From Psychrobacillus sp. OK032 (GTDB lineage Bacteria > Bacillota > Bacilli > Bacillales_A > Planococcaceae), in NCBI RefSeq assembly GCF_900111345.1, contig NZ_FOGY01000001.1, positions 620,001 to 684,000 of the forward strand: a stretch of DNA of 64,000 nt. Direction: 5' to 3'. Shown here one piece after another: positions 1-7,747 of this stretch (its first letter is position 1; the number at the start of each line of letters is the position of its first letter). A model generated the notes under the pieces. The model was not told the origin of the DNA. It was given only the letters and a program-made list of their open reading frames with translations, and did no database searches. Position numbers and translations under genes: made by a program.

Positions 1-33
1 TTCTGCTGGTGTTACGCGAATAATTCCTGACAT
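1..33 (-). CDS. WXG100 family protein (EsxA/YukE-like), 5' end only
   Basis: Only the first eleven codons lie in the window. They read MSGIIRVTPAE, which matches the conserved N-terminus of WXG100 (ESAT-6-like) substrates of Firmicutes type VII secretion such as YukE, which opens with a similar IRVTPEEL stretch. The start at 33 is preceded by GGGAG with about 9 nt spacing; an ATG at 42 sits directly on that Shine-Dalgarno and is less likely. WXG100 proteins are small helical hairpins secreted as dimers through the EssC/YukBA machinery. The rest of the gene, and any yuk/ess operon, would lie to the left. Identification rests on eleven residues, so confidence is moderate. Confidence 0.6.
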   Translation of the reverse strand, partial: MSGIIRVTPAE

Positions 34-640
34 TCCATACATCTCCCTTATCTTTTAATTTTGTCATTTATAAAATAACTGTACTGGGAAGCAATTAAAG
101 ATTTGTGTAATGCTTCATCGTTTAGCAACTCACCAACACAGATACTTCCACTTTTTTCAGTAAATTAGGAAATAATGCTTCTATAGTCCAAGGATTCTAT
201 TCCCAACTTAATAGAGTTATAAACCCGAAATATTCAATATTTAAAAATAATTAAAAAGGTTTATTTCAGAAGCAAAATAATTGGATATATATGAAAAATA
301 AATTCCTAAGTTTTCCTTAATATAATAAATAACACTACATGTTGCGGACGTCAAAGTTACAAAATTTACAATAAAAATTCCTTAGTTCCATGCACACAAG
401 GACTTATGTCACATCATTTTAATAATGAATACTATTTGACACTTTTTTTATATCGTTTTCTGAAATATTCTTCTAAATAGCAAAAATTCATAATCATAAA
501 TTAAACCTAGTACTTTTAGATCATTTTTATCAGAATTATCAATAATTATCTCGATGTAACAATACTTAATTCTATGGTATTAAAGTGGCACTAGTTTTTC
601 GATGCTGCCAACTAAAGATGGTTTGCATTTTAGAAAAAAA
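34..640. other. AT-rich intergenic region, upstream of the WXG100 gene
   Basis: About 600 bp of very AT-rich DNA without a credible open reading frame. It must contain the promoter of the leftward WXG100 gene, but I could not pick out convincing -35/-10 boxes or an operator. Confidence 0.5.
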
Positions 641-654
641 GAGAGCAACAAGAA

Positions 655-735
655 GTGTCCGCTAGGATTTTCGCTGCATGTGGACGCTTTCCGCCGGCAT
701 GGCTTCAGCCGCTTCCCTCGCTCCTGCGCAAGCCC
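655..735. repeat. Family A repeat, degenerate fragment
   Basis: GC-rich patch with the GGACGCTTTCCGCC core and a CTCCTGCGCAAGC segment that recurs elsewhere in the window (for example near 12778 and 38779). It lacks the terminal TTGATT/AATCAA boxes, so it looks like a broken copy of the dispersed family A element. The 60-residue reading frame across it is an artefact of the repeat. Confidence 0.55.
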
Positions 736-800
736 GTAGTAAAAGAGTTAATCTCATATGAAGTAACATGCGTATTAAAAGCTCGATTAAGTGTACTCTA

Positions 801-928
801 TGATTTCCGCTTCAGGCGGACGCTTTCCGCGGGGTGAGCGATGAGCCATCACCGACGCTACGCGTACGTTGTGATGTCTCATCTGTCTCACTCATCCCGC
901 CGGAGTCGCCGCCTTTCGCTGCAATCAA
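801..928. repeat. Family A dispersed palindromic repeat, full copy
   Basis: Begins TGATTTCCGCTTCAGGCGG and ends GCCGCCTTTCGCTGCAATCA, so the two ends are imperfect inverted repeats of each other. The middle is itself palindromic: a GATGAGCCATCACCG arm is answered by a GTGATGTCTCATC arm. Near-identical copies lie at 14798-14938 and, inverted or variant, at 31734, 33427, 38793, 40381 and 48774. It is non-coding and intergenic, and compatible with a MITE-like or REP-like element. Confidence 0.8.
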
Positions 929-1032
929 AGGGACTTGTTGACTAATCAGTATCTAAGCTTAGCAGAGCTTGGGAATTAACAAGACCACCGCGATAAATCC
1001 CAATATTATATGTATCCAGTAAATGGCTTAGA

Positions 1033-1150
1033 GCAACAGACTGGTCATTGAATGCAACCAATACTATTGCGAAAGCAATCAATTCAATCTATAGAGCGAC
1101 CAAATCAACTGAAAGTAACCAATCAATTGTCGAGTCGAGAGCAATCAATT
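1033..1150. repeat. 21-nt periodic array, GCAACCAA type
   Basis: Short cores GCAAC, GCAACC, GCAATC, GCGACC, GTAACC and GCAATC recur with start-to-start distances of 21, 21, 21, 19 and 26 nt. A preceding CCAGTAAATG segment is shared with the array near 15155. This is a small member of the same 21-nt periodic family that is expanded at 19846-20460. The 107-residue frame that crosses it on the plus strand is not a gene. Confidence 0.65.
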
Positions 1151-1237
1151 CTCAAAGTATAGCTAAAAAGTGGTACCCTAATCATCTTGGAAAAAAGATA
1201 TCCGCATACCATATGTTTTATGAATTCAGAAAATATT

Positions 1238-1279
1238 TAAAAAGCAAGGAGAAAAGTGAAATCCTTTTCTCCTTGCTTC
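1238..1279 (-). terminator. Rho-independent terminator of the 3-hydroxyacyl-CoA dehydrogenase gene
   Basis: A perfect 15-bp stem (AAGCAAGGAGAAAAG against CTTTTCTCCTTGCTT) with a 7-nt loop, followed on the minus strand by a run of five T. It touches the stop codon at 1280 and ends the large leftward fatty-acid cluster. Confidence 0.85.
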
Positions 1280-2122
1280 TTATTCATAATCATAAAATCC
1301 TCGTCCACTTTTTCTACCTAAATGCCCAGCTCGTACTTTTTTTCGTAATAGGGGTGGTACTCTATATTTAGAATCGCCAGTTTCCTCAAATAATGTTTCG
1401 GCTACGAACAACATAGTGTCGAGTCCTATTAAATCAGCGAGTGCCAGTGGACCGATTGGATGATTTGCGCCGAGCATCATCCCTTTATCGATATCTTCTA
1501 CTGATGCAATCCCTTCACCAAGGACGAAAATTGCTTCATTAATTAATGGAACTAAAATCCGGTTCACCACGAATAACGGTGCGTCCACAATAGAAATACT
1601 TTCTTTCCCAATTGACTCTACTAAACTAGATACAACCTCATAGGTTTCATCCGAAGTATCGGATCCTCGGACAATTTCCACTAGTTTCATAACAGGAACC
1701 GGGTTAAAGAAATGCATACCGATTACTTTTGCTGGTCGTCCAGCTGCAGAAGCAAGTTCTGTTATGCTCAGTCCAGATGTATTAGATGCAATAATTGCTT
1801 TTTCATTCAACAACGCGCCTAGCTCTGCAAACACTTTTTTCTTTACTTCCATATTTTCAATGATTGCCTCAACCACAACATCGGAATCCCTTAATACTGG
1901 TAGCTCAGTCGTAAACGTAATTCTCCTAAACACCTTTTCAATTTCGTGTAAATCCTTGCCTTGCTTTTTGTACACTCTTTCTAAATTTGTAGTAATGGAT
2001 TGTTCTGCTCGTACTAGCGCTTCCGCATTCACATCGCATAACACGACCTCGTGACCGGCATCTGCCATCACTTGCGCAATCCCATTTCCCATCGTACCAG
2101 AACCTAGAACCCCTATTTTCAT
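1280..2122 (-). CDS. 3-hydroxybutyryl-CoA dehydrogenase (Hbd/FadB/PaaH type)
   Basis: NAD-dependent oxidation of (S)-3-hydroxyacyl-CoA to 3-oxoacyl-CoA, the third step of beta-oxidation, in the cytoplasm. The 280-residue protein begins MKIGVLGSGTMGNGIAQ, a Rossmann nucleotide-binding GxGxxG motif. It has the family catalytic stretch GMHFFNPVPVMKLVE with its histidine, SNTSGLSI, and a C-terminal 3HCDH domain ending GRKSGRGFYDYE. The start at 2122 has GGGAG about 8 nt upstream; an in-frame start 21 codons earlier lacks this fit. It is the last gene of a minus-strand acyl-CoA catabolic cluster and is followed directly by a strong terminator. A role in short-chain or aromatic acyl-CoA catabolism is inferred from context. 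Confidence 0.92.
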   Translation of the reverse strand: MKIGVLGSGTMGNGIAQVMADAGHEVVLCDVNAEALVRAEQSITTNLERVYKKQGKDLHEIEKVFRRITFTTELPVLRDSDVVVEAIIENMEVKKKVFAELGALLNEKAIIASNTSGLSITELASAAGRPAKVIGMHFFNPVPVMKLVEIVRGSDTSDETYEVVSSLVESIGKESISIVDAPLFVVNRILVPLINEAIFVLGEGIASVEDIDKGMMLGANHPIGPLALADLIGLDTMLFVAETLFEETGDSKYRVPPLLRKKVRAGHLGRKSGRGFYDYE

Positions 2123-2341
2123 CTTCTCTACTCCCTTGAACCCAATTTTCCAATGCGCTTGCACAATTGAATCGTGAACTATCATTTAGAGCTTAGATGG
2201 TCTTTTTTCGTTACTAAATGAAAGCATTCCTTTACATCCGTTCCGCTTCGCTATTTCCCGGGAAATTTCGACAATTTTCTCAAACATGGACAATGTAAAG
2301 TAATAGATATTACTCCCTGGTCAATTGACGTAAGTAACGTT

Positions 2342-3259
2342 TCAGGCATGAACCGTTACAATCTTCTTCGTCTTCTTCGCTTCTTCATACTCTTTTACAA
2401 GACGATCAATGATTACTGCTGTACTATCAATTGATTTAACCGTTGTTACGCCGTGACCTGCTGACCATATATCTCGCCAAGCTTTTGCATCTACCATATG
2501 AGACAGGTCCACCATATCGCGTGGCTTTAGGCTTGTTGGATCGATATTATTTTTAAGCAAACTTGGAACTAAATAATTCGCATTTACCCCGCTAAAAGAG
2601 TCCGTATAAATAATATCGGCAATTGATGAATCGACAAGCATTTCCTTATATTCTGGAAATGCTACACTTTCTTCTGCTGGTATAAATTTAGTTCCCATAT
2701 AAGCAAAATCTGCTCCCATAATTTGAGCTGCTAATATATCTTTCCCGCTTGAAATACCACCTGCTAAAATGATATAACCATCCCAAAATTCCCGAACAGC
2801 ATCTATAAATGCAAATGGATTCAACGTTCCAGCATGCCCACCTGCACCTGCACATACTAATATAAGCCCATCTACACCAGCTTCTGCAGCTTTTTTCGCA
2901 TGTTTTACCGTGATCACATCCGAAAATACTAACCCACCATAGCCATGTACAACCTCTGTTACCGTTCCAGGATGCCCTAAAGAAACAATTACTACAGGAG
3001 GTTCATATTTGCGTATTAAATCCAAATCGGATTCATGGCGCTTATTCGTTTTATGCGCAATGAAATTTACTGCCCACGGTTCAGTTGGAAGAGCTGCCTT
3101 TAAATCCGCTAACATTTCCTCGCATTTTTCTTCGGTCCGTGCATTGAGTAGTGGAATCGAACCAACAACTCCATTACGACATGAGGCAATAACTGATTCT
3201 GTACTAGATACTAAAAACATTGGTGCTACAATAACTGGTAGTTTTAACTTAGTTAACAT
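2342..3259 (-). CDS. Nitronate monooxygenase family flavoprotein (2-nitropropane dioxygenase-like)
   Basis: FMN-dependent TIM-barrel protein of about 305 residues. Family landmarks are the N-terminal KLPVIVAPMFLVSS segment, the VCAGAGGHAG stretch with the family histidine, and the FMN-phosphate loop LAGGISSGKDILAAQIMGAD followed by MGTKFIPAEES. Known members oxidise alkyl nitronates (propionate-3-nitronate), but many homologues sit in fatty-acid clusters with unknown substrates; a related enoyl reductase, FabK, shares the fold. The start at 3259 is chosen because MLTKLKLP matches the usual N-terminus, with GAGGAGG about 11 nt upstream. It lies 219 bp upstream of the dehydrogenase gene. Substrate is unknown. 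Confidence 0.85.
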   Translation of the reverse strand: MLTKLKLPVIVAPMFLVSSTESVIASCRNGVVGSIPLLNARTEEKCEEMLADLKAALPTEPWAVNFIAHKTNKRHESDLDLIRKYEPPVVIVSLGHPGTVTEVVHGYGGLVFSDVITVKHAKKAAEAGVDGLILVCAGAGGHAGTLNPFAFIDAVREFWDGYIILAGGISSGKDILAAQIMGADFAYMGTKFIPAEESVAFPEYKEMLVDSSIADIIYTDSFSGVNANYLVPSLLKNNIDPTSLKPRDMVDLSHMVDAKAWRDIWSAGHGVTTVKSIDSTAVIIDRLVKEYEEAKKTKKIVTVHA

Positions 3260-3517
3260 ACTTGTTTTTCCTCCTCGTATACTTAGCAACTGGTATATTG
3301 AGTAAATATGGTTATACTTATTTTAATTCGTAGTATTCTTTAAGTTTTGATTCACCGTTTACATCCTTCATTTCCATCTCACTTTTAGCATTATCTGAGT
3401 TATTTTCTTCTGTCCATCTACCGATTATTATTAGTTCCATAACTGGATAAAAGATTGCATGAAAGCGGACTTGGAAAAGCCCCATCCGTAGCAGTGCAAG
3501 ACAATACTTTCACCTAC

Positions 3518-4573
3518 TTATAGAAGTTGATTGGAACGTGTAAGATTAGCCATCTCAACTAAGTTTTTTACTGCATCGTTTAACGTACCGAAACGTTCAT
3601 CCTTTATACTACCGTTCTTCCACCGATAATGTATTTGTTGTAGGATTACCGCTAACTTGTAAAATCCAAATGTTACATAGTATGAAATTTCTGAAACATC
3701 TCTACCGCTAAGTTTTGCATACGTTTCAATAAATTCACGTCTGCTGTAAAATCCACTCTGATTCGTAATAATATTAATCCCCATATCCAAGTCCTCTGCC
3801 TGTCCCCAGTAAGCAACTGTCGATCCTAAGTCACTTAATGGATCTCCGATAGTAGAAAGTTCCCAATCTAACACCCCAACCATTTTTCCAGGATGTTTTG
3901 CGTCCAGTACCATATTATTTAATTTAAAATCATTATGAACGATAGTTGTTTCTGACTTTTTCGGAAGTTTTGTAACTAACCAATCTTGTAATTCTTGTAA
4001 ATACCTGATATCCTCTGTTTTGGAAAGCTCGTAACGCTTGATCCATCCAGTTACTTGCCGTTCCATAAAACCTTCTGGTTTCCCCATATTCTCTAAGCCT
4101 GCTTTTTTATAGTCAATCGATTGAAGTTGAACGAGTGTTTCAATTATGTTTTTAGAAATTAATGGCCCTGCACTTTCAGAACTTCCATAGTCTTCCGGCA
4201 GTTTATCATCAATTACAACACCTTGTTTTTTCTCCATTACATAAAAATGCTTATTCATAATATCTTGATCCTCATGAAATACATAAGGCTTAGGAGCAAA
4301 TGAAAATACAGGGTTTACTTTTTCAAGCATCCTATACTCTCTTTCCATATCATGGGCTTTTGGAGGTACTTTACCAAAAGGAGGTCGTCTTAGTACCCCT
4401 TCCCATTCGTCTATACGAAGCAAGTAAGTTAAATTGGAATAGCCTTCGGAAAACTTTTGAACTTCCATCTTGCCGTTAGGAAGATTGCTTATACTACTGC
4501 GCAAATATCGCTCTAATTTTTCCCAATTAATGTATTCTTGCATTTTTTCTATTCCTTCGTTTAATATGCTCAT
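3518..4573 (-). CDS. APH-like phosphotransferase (ACAD10/LvaA-type kinase)
   Basis: A 351-residue member of the aminoglycoside phosphotransferase/choline kinase fold. Visible are the ATP-lobe segment SNLTYLLRI, the catalytic loop IVHNDFKLNNMVLD (Brenner-type HxDxxxxN) and the metal-binding GVLDWELSTIGDPLSDLG. Relatives include the kinase domain of vertebrate ACAD10/ACAD11 and bacterial LvaA, which phosphorylate 4-hydroxyacyl-CoA so that a partner acyl-CoA dehydrogenase can eliminate phosphate. The start overlaps the stop of the upstream gene (TAATG), so translation is probably coupled; an in-frame ATG ten codons later also has a good Shine-Dalgarno. Antibiotic resistance is not indicated. The acyl-CoA kinase role is inferred from the neighbouring ACAD11-type dehydrogenase. 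Confidence 0.85.
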   Translation of the reverse strand: MSILNEGIEKMQEYINWEKLERYLRSSISNLPNGKMEVQKFSEGYSNLTYLLRIDEWEGVLRRPPFGKVPPKAHDMEREYRMLEKVNPVFSFAPKPYVFHEDQDIMNKHFYVMEKKQGVVIDDKLPEDYGSSESAGPLISKNIIETLVQLQSIDYKKAGLENMGKPEGFMERQVTGWIKRYELSKTEDIRYLQELQDWLVTKLPKKSETTIVHNDFKLNNMVLDAKHPGKMVGVLDWELSTIGDPLSDLGSTVAYWGQAEDLDMGINIITNQSGFYSRREFIETYAKLSGRDVSEISYYVTFGFYKLAVILQQIHYRWKNGSIKDERFGTLNDAVKNLVEMANLTRSNQLL

Positions 4574-5334
4574 TATCCTCTAACCTTCCTTCTCTCATTT
4601 ACAATTTTATTCCCTTCCAAAACCGGAAGCACATTTACTTTTTCAAAATGCTTAATAACATATTCCATCGATTCAGGAAAATGAAACGAACGAAGCAATT
4701 CTGCCGTTTCACTTTCTAGTAAATTTTGAAAGCCGTTAGCCATTGAACTTTTATATGTTTCTCTCGCAATTTTAGAAGAATCAGAGAGTATATACTTTCC
4801 TGTTTGCATGAGATGGTCAATAATATGACCCGCGCCTACAAAATCCTCCATCGAAAAACGATCATCATTTCCAGAACAAATTAACACGATAGATGAATCA
4901 TCTTCCTGGTCATGTATGCGCTCAGCAATTACATGACCATTTATTATAGAAGAAATATATAACTTTTTAGCATTTACCGCTTTTTCAATAGCTCTTGTTC
5001 CATTTGTTGAACAAATAATAGCTACCTCATTTTTGTTAGCTACTTCTATTAAACAAGGATCTGGATAAATAAATCCATTAATCGAATGCCCTTTCGTTTC
5101 CCCCATTAATACATATGGACCAGGTAGATTCGCGGCAACTGCTAATGCACTTTCACTATCCTTTACGGCATAAACAGCTTCGTATTGGTTTTCCAATAAA
5201 AATGCTATTGTGGAAGTTGCTAAAAATACGTCGATAACAACAGTAGTGCAACCTTCTAGTTTTAGCTCGTTAACTGCTTCTTTCTGGGTAATAACATGTA
5301 CTTTCCTCAACTCAATCAGTTCCTTCGATTTCAT
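4573..5334 (-). CDS. ComB-like 2-phosphosulfolactate phosphatase family protein
   Basis: A 253-residue protein with the ComB family pattern: VVIDVFLATSTIAFLLEN near residue 35, a GETKGHSINGF loop, ICSTNGTRAIEKA near residue 110 and a SGNDDRFSMEDFVGAG segment. Characterised ComB enzymes are Mg-dependent acid phosphatases that turn 2-phosphosulfolactate into sulfolactate in coenzyme M biosynthesis, a pathway not expected here. The gene ends one base inside the start of the APH-like kinase gene and lies between acyl-CoA enzymes, so its phosphoester substrate may be a hydroxyacid or hydroxyacyl intermediate of this cluster (inference). No close terminator separates it from the kinase. Confidence 0.82.
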   Translation of the reverse strand: MKSKELIELRKVHVITQKEAVNELKLEGCTTVVIDVFLATSTIAFLLENQYEAVYAVKDSESALAVAANLPGPYVLMGETKGHSINGFIYPDPCLIEVANKNEVAIICSTNGTRAIEKAVNAKKLYISSIINGHVIAERIHDQEDDSSIVLICSGNDDRFSMEDFVGAGHIIDHLMQTGKYILSDSSKIARETYKSSMANGFQNLLESETAELLRSFHFPESMEYVIKHFEKVNVLPVLEGNKIVNERRKVRG

Positions 5335-5351
5335 TATAGTTTGCTATCCCT

Positions 5352-5528
5352 CTACAATAATTCTTCGGGACTAGCCCCTGAACTAATACCACTAACACTA
5401 GCTACTGCATATACGCTTAAACCAACTGGCGGAGTGAGTAAGGCAATAGTACAAATAACTGCAACAAAGACACCTAACCAGAGAATGTCGACGTTGAGTG
5501 TTTGAATGATTGCTAGAATAACGGGGAT
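5352..5528 (-). pseudogene. Remnant of a TRAP transporter large permease (DctM C-terminal part)
   Basis: Reading the minus strand from 5528 gives 58 codons before a TAG. They include WLGVFVAVICTIALLTPPVGL followed by SVYAVASVSG, which is the conserved C-terminal TRAP-DctM region (compare ITPPVGLNLFVV in the intact dctM at 37321-38586). The reading is closed by a stop directly upstream at 5531-5529 and ends within about 20 nt of the ComB start. The fragment is joined to a fragment of an unrelated oxidoreductase at about 5530. It is a deletion scar, not a functional gene. Confidence 0.65.
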
Positions 5529-5533
5529 TTATA

Positions 5534-5743
5534 TTAATATTACGGCTGCCCCCTCCAGGTACAAAAGGTAATTCAGGTTTTTCCTGATACTTTCCTTGGC
5601 ATTGCAAAATATCAAAAAAATTTAGTGCGGCTGCCTTTCACATGAATTAGTGCTTCATCCGCTTTAGGATGTGGTTTTTGAATATCTGCTAACTTCAACG
5701 CATCTTGTTGTTCACCAATTTGTGTAATAGTCCAGGCTCTCAT
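5534..5743 (-). pseudogene. Frameshifted, truncated NADPH:quinone oxidoreductase (zinc-type alcohol dehydrogenase family)
   Basis: ATG at 5743 overlaps the stop of the acyl-CoA dehydrogenase gene (ATGA). The reading [18 protein letters not shown] then KPHPKADEALIHVK is a typical N-terminus of MDR-type quinone or enoyl reductases. After about 40 codons the frame shifts by one base (an extra G near 5633) and resumes as AALNFFDILQCQGKYQ then EKPELPFVPGG, the next conserved block of the same family. After that the sequence is deleted and runs into the TRAP permease remnant. In intact relatives this gene probably followed the dehydrogenase in one operon. Confidence 0.72.
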
Positions 5744-6972
5744 TCAGTTACTACCACCAATTCTTTCTTCGATTGCTCTCGCAACTCAAATTTTCCGATA
5801 TCTCGAAGATGAACTTGATCAGGACCGTCAACTATACGGAGTGTTCTTGCATTTGCCCAATGTGCTGCAAGCGGGAAATCTTCCGTAACCCCTGCTCCAC
5901 CAAATAATTGAATCGCACGATCAATTACATTTAGAGATACTCTAGGAGCAACAATTTTTATCATAGCAATTTCTTTCCTTGCCGCCTTGGCGCCCTCTAT
6001 ATCAATCTTATGGGCAGCATGCAATGTAAGTAATCTTGCTTGCTCTATTTCAATTCTACTTTCCGCAATAATTTCTCTAATCACATCTTTGTCAGCTAAC
6101 TTAGAACCGAATGCCACTCTTTCATTAGCGCGCTTACACAAAAGGTCTATTGCCCTTTCAGCTGCGCCAATCGCACGCATACAATGGTGAATTCGTCCCG
6201 GTCCAAGTCTACCTTGCGCAATTTCAAATCCTCTACCTTCTCCTAGGAGTATATTGGAAACGGGTACTCGAACATTGTTATAATGCACTTCCGCATGACC
6301 ATGTGGGGCATGATCATAGCCAAAAACAGGTAAATGTCTTTTTACTTCCACTCCCGGAGTATCAAATGGAACAAGAATCATCGATTGCTGTTTATGTTTT
6401 TCTGCATTTGGATCGGTTTTCCCCATCACAATTGCTACTTTACAGCGGGGATCTAGTGCACCAGAGGTCCACCATTTTTTGGCGTTTATTACATACTCAT
6501 CACCATCGCGGACAATGCTCCCTTCAATATTCGTAGCATCCGATGAAGCTACACCTATTTCAGTCATAGAAAAGCAAGATCTTATTTCTCCACTAAGAAG
6601 AGGTTCTAGCCACTGTTTCTTTTGCTCTTCCGTTCCATATTTAATGAAAACTTCCATATTTCCCGTGTCAGGTGGATTACAATTGAATACTTCTGGTGCA
6701 ATTAAAGACCTACCCATTATTTCGCATAATTGTGCGTACTCATAATTGGAAAGCCCTTGCCCATATTTCGTATCATCTAAAAACAAATTCCATAAGTTTT
6801 CATCTTTTGCTCTTGCTTTTAATTCTTCAATAATAGGAGGAATGAGCCATCGACTTTCTGCTTCATTCAATTGATCCTCATACACCTTTTCATTTGGATA
6901 CACATATTCCTCCATGAAGTTTAGTAACTTTACTTTCAATTGTTCTGCATTAGGTGATAACTCTTTAAGCAT
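5740..6972 (-). CDS. Acyl-CoA dehydrogenase, ACAD11-like
   Basis: FAD-dependent acyl-CoA dehydrogenase of 410 residues. Visible are the flavin/substrate loop [19 protein letters not shown], the [20 protein letters not shown] stretch typical of the ACAD10/11 subfamily, the C-terminal helix [15 protein letters not shown] and the [19 protein letters not shown] segment. In ACAD11-type enzymes the catalytic base is Asp in this GPDQVH motif. The protein starts [13 protein letters not shown] with GGGGAAG about 7 nt upstream. Its partner in metazoan ACAD10/11 fusions is an APH-like kinase, which is encoded nearby at 3518-4573. Substrates may therefore be 4-hydroxyacyl-CoA phosphates or long/branched acyl-CoAs (inference). 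Confidence 0.9.
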   Translation of the reverse strand: MLKELSPNAEQLKVKLLNFMEEYVYPNEKVYEDQLNEAESRWLIPPIIEELKARAKDENLWNLFLDDTKYGQGLSNYEYAQLCEIMGRSLIAPEVFNCNPPDTGNMEVFIKYGTEEQKKQWLEPLLSGEIRSCFSMTEIGVASSDATNIEGSIVRDGDEYVINAKKWWTSGALDPRCKVAIVMGKTDPNAEKHKQQSMILVPFDTPGVEVKRHLPVFGYDHAPHGHAEVHYNNVRVPVSNILLGEGRGFEIAQGRLGPGRIHHCMRAIGAAERAIDLLCKRANERVAFGSKLADKDVIREIIAESRIEIEQARLLTLHAAHKIDIEGAKAARKEIAMIKIVAPRVSLNVIDRAIQLFGGAGVTEDFPLAAHWANARTLRIVDGPDQVHLRDIGKFELREQSKKELVVVTE

Positions 6973-7688
6973 TTCATCTTCCCCTTATTGTTTTTAATGT
7001 ATTTCAAAATTTTTCCTGAAGTATTCCTTGGCAAGTTTTCTAGAACTTCAATCTTTTCAGGTACTTTGAATTTTGCTAGAAAGTTTAAGTAGTGCTGCTT
7101 AAGTTCAGTAAAATCATCTACATTGAAATTAGGACCGACTATAAAAGCTTTTACCCTTTCGCCATATATTGTTGGATCTGTTTCACCAACCACTGCTGCT
7201 TCTAGAAATCTGGATGATTTTTTAACACATCTTCCACTTCAATTGAAAATATTTTCTCTCCCACTCTAATGATCATGTCTTTTTTTCTGTCTCGGATGTA
7301 AACAAATCCTTCTGTATCCATCATTCCTATGTCCCCTGAATGCCAATATCCATCTGTAAAACTTGCTTGGTTTACCTCTGAATTATCCCAATATTCCTTG
7401 ATTACCATTGGACCTTTTATATAAATTTCTCCTGGCTCTCCAAGTTCACACTCTATAGCCTCACCATTGATAATCTTGATATGCAAGGGACGTTGTTTCG
7501 GTAGCTCCATATGCCTTATGCAAACTAGCATTTGGAAAAGATTCTTTTAAGAGTTGGTATGTTATGATTGCATCCTTCTGACCAAATTCTTTTAATCTAT
7601 TAGAAAGAATTTGTATAATTGTTTTTGGTCGGTTTACAAATACTTTTATCCCATCTCTGCCAAAAAGTTTTACTTGCTGAATATCCAT
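6936..7688 (-). pseudogene. Decayed AMP-dependent acyl-CoA synthetase
   Basis: Three consecutive frames carry parts of one adenylate-forming ligase. The start at 7688 (MDIQQVKLFGRDGIKVF) supplies the N-terminal strand-helix, then an internal deletion of roughly 200 codons leads straight to NASLHKAYGATETTS (motif A5). A frameshift near 7500 continues into HSGDIGMMDTEGFVYIRDRK (A7) and KKDMIIRVGEKIFSIEVEDV (A8). A second frameshift near 7200 leads to VVGETDPTIYGERVKAF and LPRNTSGKILKY (A10 lysine). The core ATP-binding loop is missing. An intact paralogue lies at 8942-10438, so loss was probably tolerated. Confidence 0.85.
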
Positions 7689-7747
7689 TTAAGCCCACCT
7701 TCCGAAAGTGACGGAAAGTTAAGACTATTAAAGTGAGATGTATTCCC

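Noticed and set aside
655-837. 60-codon plus-strand frame
   Set aside because: It lies entirely within family A repeat sequence, lacks a ribosome site and has no protein-like conservation.
1048-1371. 107-codon plus-strand frame with a hydrophobic C-terminus
   Set aside because: It covers the 21-nt periodic array, the terminator and the 3' end of the opposing dehydrogenase gene; an obvious chance frame.
3518-4573. Aminoglycoside resistance gene
   Set aside because: The APH-like fold is shared with ACAD10/LvaA-type kinases, and the gene sits in an acyl-CoA cluster beside an ACAD11-like dehydrogenase.
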